This document shows, in pieces, positions 8,808 through 17,790 of a stretch of DNA of 64,000 bases (within the stretch, counting starts at the first letter, position 1; each line of letters starts with the position of its first letter). The position numbers and the translations under genes were made by a program. Below the pieces are notes generated by a model, which did no database searches, was not told the DNA's origin, and saw only the letters and a list, made by a program, of their open reading frames with translations. The stretch lies in the NCBI GenBank assembly GCA_012026975.1, contig VEPG01000072.1:32822-96821 (forward strand), given 5' to 3'. The stretch comes from Desulfuromonas sp. (GTDB taxonomy: Bacteria > Desulfobacterota > Desulfuromonadia > Desulfuromonadales > BM103).

Positions 8808-10138
8808 CGGGGGAGCTCCTCGCCGGGGAGGAAGGCCTGCAGGAAACGGCCGGCCTGGAAATGGATATTGCCGAGAGCCAACAGGCGCCGGGTTTCGGCG
8901 CCGACCGCATCGAAGCGGGCACGATCGAGGGCGCTCTGCGCGGCCAGCAGGTCGGCCAGATCAGCCAGCCCGGCTTCGAAGCGCTGCTGCAGCAAACGCC
9001 GGCTCTCGGTGGCTTCCAGCACCGCCTGCCGGGCCGAATCGCGCTGCAGGATAGCTTCGTCGGCGCGCAACCGGGCTTCCGCCAGCTGGAATTCCTGCTC
9101 ACGCCGGGCATCATCGAGCCTGGCGGCGGCGGCCCGCTGGTCGGCCGTGGCCCGTGCCGTGGCAGCGCTGCGGCGCAGGCCGTCGAACAGTTCCCAGTCA
9201 AGCCCGGCACCGACCGCCCAGGCCCCGGCATCACCCCCCAAAGGATGGTTCTCATCATGCCAGGCGTAGTGGGCGGTCAGTCCCAGGCGCGGCAGCCACG
9301 CCGCCTTGCTCCCGCTGACGGTCAGGCCGGCGGATTCAACCTGCAGCGACAACGCCTGCAGATCGGCGCGCTGATCGAGGTTCGACTCCGTGACAGACGG
9401 AAAATCCTGCTCATCGAGTGGAGTGGTAATCGCCACTTCACCGCCGGGTTGGCCAATGGCCAGGGCCAGGCGGCGACGGGCCACGGTCAGATCGTTGCGC
9501 GCACTCAATTCGCGGCGCTGGGCTTCGGCCAACTGCACGCCGGCACGCAGTTCATCAGCCTTCAGGCCAGTCCCAGCCTTGCGCCGTTCTTGTGCCAGTC
9601 GGGCGATCTCGCTCGCTTCCTTGCGGGAGCTCTCCACCCAGGCCAGGGCGGCTTGCCCATGCTGTACGTCGAGATAGGCCCGAAAGGCAGCGAAAGCCGT
9701 GTTTTCGGCACTCCAGACTGCTTCGGCGGCAGCTGATTTGCCAACCGTGCGGGCTCGTCTCAGGCCAAAATCGACTGCCGGATCGTATAGTGTCTGGGTC
9801 AGTTGCAGGCGGGTTTCGAAATCATCCTGAGCCTCGGGGTCGACCAGGTCGTAAGCAGGGTCGGCCATGACGTTGCGCTCCTGGTTGAGTGCGACAAACA
9901 GGCTGTTGGCGGGCTCGTCGGTGCGGAGATAGCGCTCGCTCGCCGTCAGATGCGGCAGCCAGCCGCTGCGGGCTTCGCCGATGGCTGCGGCGGCGGCGCT
10001 GGCCCGGGCCCGGGCCGCCTGCATGGCCGGGTGAGCGGCGACCGCGGCGCGCAGGGCGTCCTGTAGAGTGACCTCCGTGGCGAAAGCGGGGCCGACCAGC
10101 AGCGTTGAAAGAAGACAGCAGATGAAAAGGCGGTGCAT
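8804..10138 (-). CDS. TolC-family outer-membrane efflux channel
   Basis: A 444-residue protein with a signal peptide (MHRLFICCLLSTLLVGPAFA). Two internally similar halves of long alanine-rich helices are typical of the outer-membrane efflux protein family. It is the first gene of the tripartite RND operon. The ATG at 10138 has AGGAG at good spacing. A longer in-frame start at 10159 would lie inside the palindromic operator, so it is unlikely to be translated. Confidence 0.9.
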   Translation of the reverse strand: MHRLFICCLLSTLLVGPAFATEVTLQDALRAAVAAHPAMQAARARASAAAAAIGEARSGWLPHLTASERYLRTDEPANSLFVALNQERNVMADPAYDLVDPEAQDDFETRLQLTQTLYDPAVDFGLRRARTVGKSAAAEAVWSAENTAFAAFRAYLDVQHGQAALAWVESSRKEASEIARLAQERRKAGTGLKADELRAGVQLAEAQRRELSARNDLTVARRRLALAIGQPGGEVAITTPLDEQDFPSVTESNLDQRADLQALSLQVESAGLTVSGSKAAWLPRLGLTAHYAWHDENHPLGGDAGAWAVGAGLDWELFDGLRRSAATARATADQRAAAARLDDARREQEFQLAEARLRADEAILQRDSARQAVLEATESRRLLQQRFEAGLADLADLLAAQSALDRARFDAVGAETRRLLALGNIHFQAGRFLQAFLPGEELPR

Positions 10139-10152
10139 GCAGACTCTCCTGA

Positions 10153-10186
10153 TTGACATATATAATTATATGAATATATAAGTCAA
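10153..10186. promoter_or_regulatory. Strong palindromic operator upstream of the RND efflux operon
   Basis: A 34-base dyad with TTGAC / GTCAA ends and an almost pure A/T interior (14 of 17 position pairs symmetric) lies 15 bases upstream of the TolC-like start. This is typical of a TetR/MarR-type operator overlapping a promoter. No regulator gene is adjacent, so the regulator would act in trans. Confidence 0.6.
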
Positions 10187-10255
10187 TATTTTCGATTTGA
10201 CCGCTCTTCTAATCTTTACCACAGGATGAGCGTTTGTTAAGGAGCCAATCCGTCA

Positions 10256-11857
10256 GTGCCGGTGAAAAAGCCTTTGCCGCACGATTCTCTTTGCCTTAAC
10301 ATGTTTCGAATGGCCTCCGGCCTAAGGCCGAGGCCGCTGTTTTGCATCCCGAGCAGGATGGAGGAGCTGTTGTCGGATTTTCCCCCGGCCGACCTGACCC
10401 AGCTGGCTCTTCACGGCATTCCCGCCGCCGAGGCCGAGCGCCAGCTGATGCAACTGCGCGGCGGCCAGCAATGGTTGTGCCTGGAGCGCCCCTGCACGGT
10501 CGGCGACGGCATTCGGCAGATTCCCGTCGACCTGCATGAGGTCTTGCAGGAACGTTTCGCCCTGGCGGCCGGAGACGGCCTGGTGGCTCGCTTTGTCCCC
10601 GCCTCCGGGGCGGCTACCCGCATGTTCCAGCCACTGCAGACCGCGTCGGGCGATGGCGGCGAACCGCGGCGCTTTCTGGCGGAACTCGACCGCTTCCCGT
10701 TCACCCCCGCCCTTGCCGCAACGCTCTCCCGCACCGGCCATGCTTTGGAGGCTGCGCGCCGCCGCGCCGATCTGGCAACGCTACGGGCGGCGCTGCTCGA
10801 AGCCCACGGTCTCGACTATGCCCGCTTGCCGAAGGGGCTGCTCGCTTTTCACCGTGCCGGCGACGAGGTGCGCACCGCTTTTGTCGAGCACCTTGCCGAA
10901 GCCGCCCAGCTGGTCGGGGCGGGTCATCCCGCCCGCCTCCACTTTACCGTCTCCCCGGAACACCTGCCCCTCTTTGAACGTCATCTGGCCGAGTGGCGCG
11001 GGGAGCTGGAACGGTGCTACGGTGCCTCCTTTGAGGTGCTCTTTTCAATTCAGGATCCGGCCACCGATACCCTGGCGCTGGCCTCCGATCAGGCTCCGCT
11101 GCGCGATGCCGACGGGCGCCTGCTGTTGCGTCCCGGCGGGCACGGCGCCCTGCTCACCAACCTGGCGGCGCTGGATGCGGAGGTGGTCCTGATCCGCAAC
11201 ATCGACAACGTGGTGCCGGACGCACGCAAGGGCGACAACCTGCTTTGGGACCGGCTGCTCGGCGGTCTGCTGCTGGAGCTGGTGGACGTGCAGCGGGCGC
11301 TGCTGGAACAGTTGCAGCGCACCCCGGGTGATGCCGCGGTGCGGCGTTGGGGGACGCTTTTCCTCCGTGGCGAGCTGGGGGTGAACCTGCCGGATCATGA
11401 TCTGACCAGTGTTGAGCTGACCGTGCTGCTCGATCGGCCGCTGCGGGTCTGCGGTATGGTCAAAAATAGTGGCGAACCGGGGGGCGGGCCGTTCTGGGTG
11501 CGCGGTCGCGACGGAGCCCTGAGCCGGCAGATCGTCGAGTCCTCCCAGGTCGATCGCGATGACCCGGAGCAGGCGGCAACCCTGGCGGCGGCGACGCACT
11601 TCAACCCGGTCGACATGGCCTGCTGCCTGCGCGATGGCAGCGGGTACCGCTACGACCTGGCGCGCTTCATCGACCATGCCGCGGCGATCGTCACGACCAA
11701 GGTGCAAAGCGGCCAGCCGATCCGCATTCTCGAGCGCCCTGGTCTGTGGAACGGTGCCATGGCCGGCTGGCTCACCGTCTTCGTCGAACTCCCGGCGAGC
11801 ACGTTCAATCCGGTTAAAACGGTCTTCGACCTGCTCCGCCCGGCGCACCAGCCATGA
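10256..11857 (+). CDS. DUF4301 family protein, possible nucleotidyltransferase fold
   Basis: A 533-residue soluble protein matching the uncharacterised DUF4301 family. Three motifs stand out: VPASGAATRMF (about residues 118-128), RPGGHGALLTNL and RNIDNVVPD. They resemble in order the nucleotide-binding loop, the GGHG/GNGG loop and the DN motif of UDP-sugar pyrophosphorylases, so I infer a GT-A nucleotidyltransferase-like fold; activity is unproven. The GTG at 10256 has AAGGAG 11 bases upstream. An ATG at 10358 (MEELL...) is closer to where family homology seems to begin but lacks a ribosome site, so the first 34 residues are uncertain. It sits 62 bases upstream of glgX and may be co-transcribed with it. 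Confidence 0.7.
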   Translation: MPVKKPLPHDSLCLNMFRMASGLRPRPLFCIPSRMEELLSDFPPADLTQLALHGIPAAEAERQLMQLRGGQQWLCLERPCTVGDGIRQIPVDLHEVLQERFALAAGDGLVARFVPASGAATRMFQPLQTASGDGGEPRRFLAELDRFPFTPALAATLSRTGHALEAARRRADLATLRAALLEAHGLDYARLPKGLLAFHRAGDEVRTAFVEHLAEAAQLVGAGHPARLHFTVSPEHLPLFERHLAEWRGELERCYGASFEVLFSIQDPATDTLALASDQAPLRDADGRLLLRPGGHGALLTNLAALDAEVVLIRNIDNVVPDARKGDNLLWDRLLGGLLLELVDVQRALLEQLQRTPGDAAVRRWGTLFLRGELGVNLPDHDLTSVELTVLLDRPLRVCGMVKNSGEPGGGPFWVRGRDGALSRQIVESSQVDRDDPEQAATLAAATHFNPVDMACCLRDGSGYRYDLARFIDHAAAIVTTKVQSGQPIRILERPGLWNGAMAGWLTVFVELPASTFNPVKTVFDLLRPAHQP

Positions 11858-11919
11858 AGAACGCCAGACGGGAAACGAGCAAAGCATGACCGCGTTGCCG
11901 ACAAAGACAGGACAGCTGC

Positions 11920-14013
11920 ATGCCGACTGATCGAGACCGCCTGTTGCGCGCCATCGGCGACGATTTTGCCGTGCTGCGCGGCCATCCCCTGCCGTTCGGC
12001 GCCACGCGCCTGGCCGGCGGCGTCAATTTTGCGGTCTTCTCCCGGCATGCCACGACGGTCACGCTGGTGCTGTTCTGGCCGGGCGATTCCGAACCGTTGA
12101 TGGAGTTTCCCCTCGATCGGGAATTGAACCGGACCGGCGATGTCTGGCACGTCTTCGTCCAGGGACTGGCCGCCGGCTTCGAATATGGCTACCGGGCGTC
12201 GCGGGAAGGGGAGCCGGACAGCCCGCTGCACCGTTTCGACCCGGCCGTGGTGCTGCTCGACCCCTACGCCCGGGCACTCAGCGGCCCGTCACTCTGGCGC
12301 GGTGCCAGTCGCGAGGAGTCGCGCGCCGCCGCCTGGCGGGGATTCCTGGTTGACGAAACCTTCGACTGGGAATTCGACCGGCCGCTCAAGCACCATCTGG
12401 CTGACACGGTGATCTACGAACTGCATGTCCGCGGCTTCACCCGCCACCCGTCCAGCGGCGTCGCCCACCCCGGCACCTACCGCGGCGTGATCGAAAAGAT
12501 CCCCTATCTGCAGCAACTCGGCGTCACGGCCGTCGAACTTCTACCGGTGACCGAGTTCGATGAAGCCGACAATTTCCGGGTCAACCCGCAAACCGGCGAC
12601 CCGCTGCACAACCTCTGGGGCTACCACCCCCTGAACTTTTTCGCCCCGAAGGCGGCCTATGCCGTCGATCCCACCCCCGGGGCCGAGTTGCGCGAATTCC
12701 GGGAGATGGTCAAGGCCCTGCACAAGGCCGGGATCGAGGTGATCCTCGACCTGGTGTTCAACCATACCGGCGAGGGGAACGAACGCGGCCGGACCCTCTC
12801 CTTCCGCGGCCTCGACAACAGCGTGTACTATCTGCTCGAGCGCAAAACCGGGGTCTATGCCAACTACTCGGGGTGCGGCAACACCGTCAACTGCAACCAT
12901 CCGGTGGTTCGCGACCTGATCGTCGACGCCCTCTGCTGGTGGGTCACCGAGATGCATGTCGACGGTTTCCGCTTCGATCTCGCCTCGATCCTCAGCCGTG
13001 GCCCGGATGGCGCGCCGCTGGCTACGCCGCCGCTGATCGAACGGATCGCCGCCAACCCGGTACTGGCCGACACCAAGCTGATCGCCGAGGCCTGGGATGC
13101 CGCCGGACTCTACCAGGTCGGCACCTTTCCCAACTTCGGTCGCTGGGCCGAATGGAACGGCAAGTTCCGCGACGATCTGCGCCGCTTCGTGCGCGGCGAT
13201 ACCGGCATGGTGCCGCTGCTGGCCACCCGTCTGGCGGGGAGTTCCGATCTCTACCAGGACGACGGTCGTGCGCCGTTCCACAGCATCAATTTCATCACCT
13301 GCCACGACGGGTTTACCCTGGCCGACCTGGTCAGCTTCGAGAAGAAGCACAACGAAGCCAACGGCGAATTCAACGCCGATGGCAGCGACGTCAACTTCAG
13401 CAGCAACGGTGGCGTCGAGGGGCCGACCGCCGAGCCGGCCATCCGCGCTCGCCGGAGCCGCCGCATCCGCAATTTCGCCGCGCTGCTGCTGCTCTCGCAC
13501 GGGGTGCCGATGTGGCTGGCCGGCGACGAGTTCGGCAACAGCCAGGCGGGGAACAACAACGCCTGGTGCCAGGACAACGCCATCGGCTGGCTCGACTGGG
13601 CCGGCCTGGCGTCAGAGCACAGCCTCTTCGACTTTTGTCGGCACCTGATCCTGTTCCGCCGTCAGCATGCCATGTTGCGCCCGCGGAATTTCGAAGGAGA
13701 GGAGTGTGGCGAGCGGCGTCTGACCTGGCACGGCCCGCAGCTGTTCAAGGTGGACTGGTCGGAAAAATCACATTCCCTGGGGATGCATCTGCAGGGGTTG
13801 AAAGGGGAGGCGGAAATCTACCTGATTGCCCATGCCGCACCGTCGGCGCAGACTTTTGCCCTGCCGAAGCTGGCGCCGGGACGGCAGTGGCGGCGCTTCA
13901 TCGATACGGCGTGCGAACCCGCCAGCGTTGCGCCGGGGGATGAGCCGGTCCTGGCCAGCCAGGGGGGGTATGCGGTATCGGGCGAGTCGGTGGTGGTCCT
14001 GATCGGGGCCTGA
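11920..14013 (+). CDS. glgX: Glycogen debranching enzyme / isoamylase-type alpha-1,6-glucosidase
   Basis: A 697-residue cytoplasmic GH13 enzyme that hydrolyses alpha-1,6 branch points of glycogen or limit dextrins. An N-terminal CBM48-like beta domain (FGATRLAGGVNFAVFSRHA) precedes the TIM barrel. All four GH13 regions are visible: DLVFNHTGEGN, DGFRFDLAS with the nucleophile Asp, IAEAWD with the acid/base Glu, and ITCHDGFTLADL with the transition-state His-Asp pair. The C-terminal beta domain closes the protein. Length is normal. The ATG at 11920 has only a weak upstream ribosome site. It is convergent with the kinase-like gene, whose stop is 11 bases away. Confidence 0.93.
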   Translation: MPTDRDRLLRAIGDDFAVLRGHPLPFGATRLAGGVNFAVFSRHATTVTLVLFWPGDSEPLMEFPLDRELNRTGDVWHVFVQGLAAGFEYGYRASREGEPDSPLHRFDPAVVLLDPYARALSGPSLWRGASREESRAAAWRGFLVDETFDWEFDRPLKHHLADTVIYELHVRGFTRHPSSGVAHPGTYRGVIEKIPYLQQLGVTAVELLPVTEFDEADNFRVNPQTGDPLHNLWGYHPLNFFAPKAAYAVDPTPGAELREFREMVKALHKAGIEVILDLVFNHTGEGNERGRTLSFRGLDNSVYYLLERKTGVYANYSGCGNTVNCNHPVVRDLIVDALCWWVTEMHVDGFRFDLASILSRGPDGAPLATPPLIERIAANPVLADTKLIAEAWDAAGLYQVGTFPNFGRWAEWNGKFRDDLRRFVRGDTGMVPLLATRLAGSSDLYQDDGRAPFHSINFITCHDGFTLADLVSFEKKHNEANGEFNADGSDVNFSSNGGVEGPTAEPAIRARRSRRIRNFAALLLLSHGVPMWLAGDEFGNSQAGNNNAWCQDNAIGWLDWAGLASEHSLFDFCRHLILFRRQHAMLRPRNFEGEECGERRLTWHGPQLFKVDWSEKSHSLGMHLQGLKGEAEIYLIAHAAPSAQTFALPKLAPGRQWRRFIDTACEPASVAPGDEPVLASQGGYAVSGESVVVLIGA

Positions 14014-14023
14014 CCCGGTGCCG

Positions 14024-14653
14024 TCAGAGGATCCGGGTGATGTGCGCCAGGGCTTCGGCCGCAATTTCCTTTGCCGGTTTTTTGGCGGAGACGATGCCGA
14101 CCTGCTGTTTTGGCAACCGTGCCAGCTCTTCCTTGAAGCAGGCGGCCTGCAGCTGGATATCCTCCGGCGTAAAAATCCCCTCGATCCTGGAGTCGAGGTT
14201 TTCGACGGCAACCTCCGGGGCAAGATCGATGTAAATGGTCAGATCCGGCGAGATTTCGCCGTTAAAATTCAACCCGCGGGCGCGGGCCTCGAGGCAGTTG
14301 AGGTCCTCGCGAAACCAGTCGTGGCCCTTCATCGCGGCATAGGCAATCGAGGAAATCGTAAAGTTCTTGCAAAGAACGGTCTTGCCGGCCTGCAGCTGCT
14401 CGCGGATCACGGCGCAGGCACGGGCTCTGGATGCCAGTTCGTAGAAGAAGTCGGGTTTGAACAGGCCGTACCGCCAGCCGCAGTCAAGATCCTGAGCCCC
14501 CATGAGCTGGGCCCGGCCGGTGTCGGGGCTGTCGATCTCGTAGACCTCGTGCCCCTGCTTGATCAATCCTTCCCGCAAGCTCTCGACAAGATCCACAACC
14601 AGCTTCCCCGTACCATAAATGCCCTCGATGACGATCAGTTTCCCCTTTTTCAT
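14024..14653 (-). CDS. Thymidylate-kinase-like P-loop protein with degenerate motifs
   Basis: A 209-residue protein with the overall layout of dTMP kinase: N-terminal P-loop, a central helix-strand with ISSIAYAAMKG matching the dTMP-kinase SSLAYQG segment, and ...DLTIYIDLAPEVAVEN matching PDLTIYLDV. Key residues differ. The P-loop reads EGIYGTGKL, so the Ser/Thr after the P-loop Lys is Leu, and the DRY/DRF motif is replaced by KNF. It may be a catalytically altered paralogue rather than the housekeeping enzyme. It is convergent with glgX and stands alone. Naming it tmk would be unsafe. Confidence 0.6.
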   Translation of the reverse strand: MKKGKLIVIEGIYGTGKLVVDLVESLREGLIKQGHEVYEIDSPDTGRAQLMGAQDLDCGWRYGLFKPDFFYELASRARACAVIREQLQAGKTVLCKNFTISSIAYAAMKGHDWFREDLNCLEARARGLNFNGEISPDLTIYIDLAPEVAVENLDSRIEGIFTPEDIQLQAACFKEELARLPKQQVGIVSAKKPAKEIAAEALAHITRIL

Positions 14654-14820
14654 TGCCGCTCCTTCCGGGTGATATCCGGACTGCCGGAAAATTTTTCAAT
14701 CTAAAGAAACATATTAACCTGATTTTACTCTCGCTGAAAATAACTATCTTTCGTTTATGCCGGTCGGGGAGGGGGCGGGCGTACGTGACACGCTCGGCCC
14801 TCTGCGACCGCTGTCCCTGG

Positions 14821-15228
14821 TCAGTGGTCGCGGTAGCCCATGACCACCAGCACGCAGCTGCCGTCGGCGATGACGTCGAGGCCGGCCGCCTCGGCGGCGG
14901 CGATGGCGGTTGCGCTCTGGGCGCCGGGCTGCATCCAGAGATGCTTGATCCCCCGGGCGATTGCCTGCTCAACCACCTTGTCGGTGATCTGCGGCGGGGT
15001 AATGATCGACAGGCTGGTCACCTCCGGCGGCAAATCGGCCACCGACTTGACGCACGCCAACCCCTCGATCTCCGCTTCCACCGGGTTGATCGGGACCACC
15101 TTGCGCTGGTTCTGCAGATAACAGCGCAGCACCTTGTTGCCGTACTTGTCGGGGTTCTTCGAGGCGCCGGCCACGCCGAAGGCCGGGGCGGCGAGGAACT
15201 CGGCAATTTTTTCGTCGATGGTTTTCAT
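14821..15228 (-). CDS. CoA-binding protein (YccU-type Rossmann domain)
   Basis: A 135-residue single-domain protein resembling the CoA-binding domain of succinyl-CoA synthetase alpha subunits. The nucleotide loop is FGVAGASKNPDKYGNKV, followed by VVPINPVEAEIEG, SIITPP and HLWMQPGA, all typical of the YccU family. It presumably binds CoA or a related cofactor; no enzymatic function is established for such stand-alone domains. It is the last native-composition gene before the A+T-rich island on its upstream side. Confidence 0.85.
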   Translation of the reverse strand: MKTIDEKIAEFLAAPAFGVAGASKNPDKYGNKVLRCYLQNQRKVVPINPVEAEIEGLACVKSVADLPPEVTSLSIITPPQITDKVVEQAIARGIKHLWMQPGAQSATAIAAAEAAGLDVIADGSCVLVVMGYRDH

Positions 15229-15365
15229 GGGCGGCTCCTGAGTGTCATGGTGTGATGACAGTGTAACATGGAACTTGGCGATCGCGGCGGAGGCAATCTA
15301 GACCGACGGGGCACTGCCGAGAAAAAGCGAAAGATTCTTTACACTACCGGTTTTTCCGAAACAGG

Positions 15366-16295
15366 CTATTGCCTGACAGTTGTTTCACTCGCTTTGATAG
15401 CATCATCTAGTATAGAAGTTAGCTTTTTAGCACCTTTTCCGTTTAGATGATCTGCATCGTAAAAATCATCGGCTGAAAACCTGCTATCTTCCATATAGTC
15501 ATGGTATAAAACGTTTGAAAATTCATTAGAAAGACTAACGCAGGTTTTTTTCATTATATCTAACTGTCTGCTATCTAATTCACATCTATATGTATGCCAA
15601 GCTGGCGGTGTAAATAGTATTACTTTAATATTTTTATCCCGGCACAATGTAATAAACTTTTTCAGCAGATCATGATTGTGTGCTACATTGTTATCTGACG
15701 TTTTGGCATGCCTTTTTGCGGCACCTTTTCCAGATTTATCTAGATCCTGCTGTTGCCCTTGCGAATAATCAAGGCCAAACCCGAGCTTTGAGCATGTTTT
15801 GTTGTCTTTACCGGCAAAGATATATTCTAATGTCATAAAAATTAGCTTTTCGTATTCATTGTTAAATATTTCATAATTGTCTTTCGACAGAAAATCGCAT
15901 CGAGCGCCATAATAAATATTGTAATTTTTTACCCTCCAATGTTCGATTCCATCCTCCAGCCTAGACGGCATTGTAAAATAAGATATTGGAAGTAATACGT
16001 ATTTAAGGTTCGTTAATTTATCTTTGTACTTGTTAAAGATAAAATAATCAAAATCTATCGACTGAGAGATGTGTGAGGCATTAAACGAGTTCATGGAAAA
16101 GTATTCTGGATTTACACCGAAAAAACAATGAGAACTACCAAGAGCTAAAACTTGAAGATCCTTCGCATTATTATTTAAATATTCGTTTTTATAAGAATAG
16201 TCATTGGGTATGGCCCTTGTTAAAATTTCTAGCAACGAGAAGAAAACAAATATAGGAATTAATATTAGAGTTATTTTTAATATAAATTTGCGCAT
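15366..16295 (-). CDS. Membrane-anchored SGNH-hydrolase-like protein of a dlt-like acylation cluster
   Basis: A 309-residue protein with an N-terminal membrane anchor (residues about 5-23) and an extracytoplasmic SGNH-like domain. LALGSSHCFFG at 51-60 gives the serine block in the GSS form seen in DltD. FYDADHLNGKG supplies the catalytic Asp280 and His283. It lies four bases after the MBOAT gene and ends the operon. By position it corresponds to DltD, which assists or completes acyl transfer outside the membrane. Codon use and base composition are strikingly A+T-rich (about one third G+C in places) compared with its 65% G+C surroundings, a sign of horizontal acquisition. The acceptor molecule is unknown. 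Confidence 0.75.
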   Translation of the reverse strand: MRKFILKITLILIPIFVFFSLLEILTRAIPNDYSYKNEYLNNNAKDLQVLALGSSHCFFGVNPEYFSMNSFNASHISQSIDFDYFIFNKYKDKLTNLKYVLLPISYFTMPSRLEDGIEHWRVKNYNIYYGARCDFLSKDNYEIFNNEYEKLIFMTLEYIFAGKDNKTCSKLGFGLDYSQGQQQDLDKSGKGAAKRHAKTSDNNVAHNHDLLKKFITLCRDKNIKVILFTPPAWHTYRCELDSRQLDIMKKTCVSLSNEFSNVLYHDYMEDSRFSADDFYDADHLNGKGAKKLTSILDDAIKASETTVRQ

Positions 16296-16299
16296 AGAT

Positions 16300-17769
16300 C
16301 TAGAATTGGAAATAAATATATTTCTTACTGCTTACCTGTAAAAATATTATAGAAAATATCAACAGATAATATGCCGTCCACCTTATGTACGTTGGTTTAT
16401 TCAGTAAATCATATGATTTTTTGCTGATAATTATTGCGTAGCATATAAGGCATGCCGCGAGTGTAATAATATTTCTTTTATCAAGCCCGAACATTATATT
16501 GTTTCTTATGAAATCAGCCCATCCATTATCTATTAATGCAACATAATTGTGGTGCATTTCCGGAATGTTTTTCAAAACATATAAAGCTTGCCATCCCCCA
16601 AACGCTCTGAAAAATACCCATGCTAAACATACTAAGTTAAACGTCACGAAAATCTGCCAGATCTTGAGAACCTTGGTTTTTTCAAGGCTCATTGCTTTGT
16701 GGATTTTCTTTTGAAATGGGCGGTAAAACACCGAGCAGGCCATGTACGTCCCGTGCAGTAACCCCCAGATGACAAAGCCCCAACTTGCGCCATGCCAGAG
16801 ACCGGAAACAAAGAAGGTGACAACAAGGGCCGCGGCAGTCCCCCAGTTTTTCCAGTTCCGCCATGACATCTGCAGCGGCTTGAAGATGTAGTCCAGTATC
16901 CAGCGGGAAAAGGTGATATGCCAACGCCGCCAAAAGTCGGCCACTGAGGTAGCAAGATAAGGACTATTGAAGTTGTCCGTCAGCTTAACGTTGAACAGCC
17001 GCGCTGTTCCTAGCGCCATATCGGTATAACCGGAAAAGTCGAAGTAAATCTGGAAGGCGTAGGCATAAGTCGCCAGCAACAGCGGCAATCCTTGGTAGGC
17101 ATGCACGTCGTTATAAACGGCATCTACATAAAGTCCCAGCCGGTCCGCCAAAACCACCTTCTTGAACAACCCCCAAGTGAACAGCAACAGGCCGAAGCGC
17201 ATGTTGTCGTAGTTGAACTCATACTTCTGCTTGAGTTGTGGGAGTAGGTCGCGTGCTCGTTCTATCGGCCCCTGTAACAGCTTGGGGAAGAACGCCAGGT
17301 ACAGAGAAAAATAGCCGAAGTGTGTCTCCGGTTCTTCAATCTCCAGATAGATGTCGCTCAGATAAGAGATGGCCTGAAAGACGTAGTAGGACACCCCGAT
17401 AGCCACCAACAGCTGGGCATGGGGGGCCTTGATGGGGCTGTCGAACAGGCTAAGAAGGACGTTGAGATTTTCTGTCAGGAACGGCACATATTTCATTGCC
17501 ACCAGGATCAAGACATTGGTGGCGATACCGCCCCAAAGCAACAGTTTCTTCTGTTGGAGTTGCTCGACTCGATGTATCCAGAGGCCAAACCCATAGGTTG
17601 TAATGGTGACAAGGGTAATGACTCCCAAAAGGTACGGAACCTTCAGGGAGACATAAAATATCAGGCTGGCAACCAGCAAAAACAGCCAACGAAACCGTTG
17701 GCCGAGGAAGTAATGGACCAGCCAGATGGCTGGCAGGAACAGAAAGTATTCGAGAGAGTTAAAAACCAC
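16300..17769 (-). CDS. MBOAT-family membrane O-acyltransferase (AlgI/DltB-like)
   Basis: A 489-residue polytopic membrane protein with about eleven hydrophobic helices. Diagnostic stretches are IYFDFSGYTDMA, NFNSPYLATSVADFWRRWHI, and GLWHGASWGFVIWGLLHG carrying the catalytic His326 and His339, the same layout as AlgI and DltB. It should move an acyl group from a cytoplasmic carrier across the membrane to an extracytoplasmic acceptor. The gene is preceded 21 bases upstream by an acyl carrier protein gene and followed by the SGNH partner, so the donor is probably acyl-ACP. Composition becomes A+T-rich toward its 3-prime end, running into the even richer SGNH gene. Confidence 0.88.
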   Translation of the reverse strand: MVFNSLEYFLFLPAIWLVHYFLGQRFRWLFLLVASLIFYVSLKVPYLLGVITLVTITTYGFGLWIHRVEQLQQKKLLLWGGIATNVLILVAMKYVPFLTENLNVLLSLFDSPIKAPHAQLLVAIGVSYYVFQAISYLSDIYLEIEEPETHFGYFSLYLAFFPKLLQGPIERARDLLPQLKQKYEFNYDNMRFGLLLFTWGLFKKVVLADRLGLYVDAVYNDVHAYQGLPLLLATYAYAFQIYFDFSGYTDMALGTARLFNVKLTDNFNSPYLATSVADFWRRWHITFSRWILDYIFKPLQMSWRNWKNWGTAAALVVTFFVSGLWHGASWGFVIWGLLHGTYMACSVFYRPFQKKIHKAMSLEKTKVLKIWQIFVTFNLVCLAWVFFRAFGGWQALYVLKNIPEMHHNYVALIDNGWADFIRNNIMFGLDKRNIITLAACLICYAIIISKKSYDLLNKPTYIRWTAYYLLIFSIIFLQVSSKKYIYFQF

Positions 17770-17790
17770 GAGTCTTGGTTCAGTTCTGAA

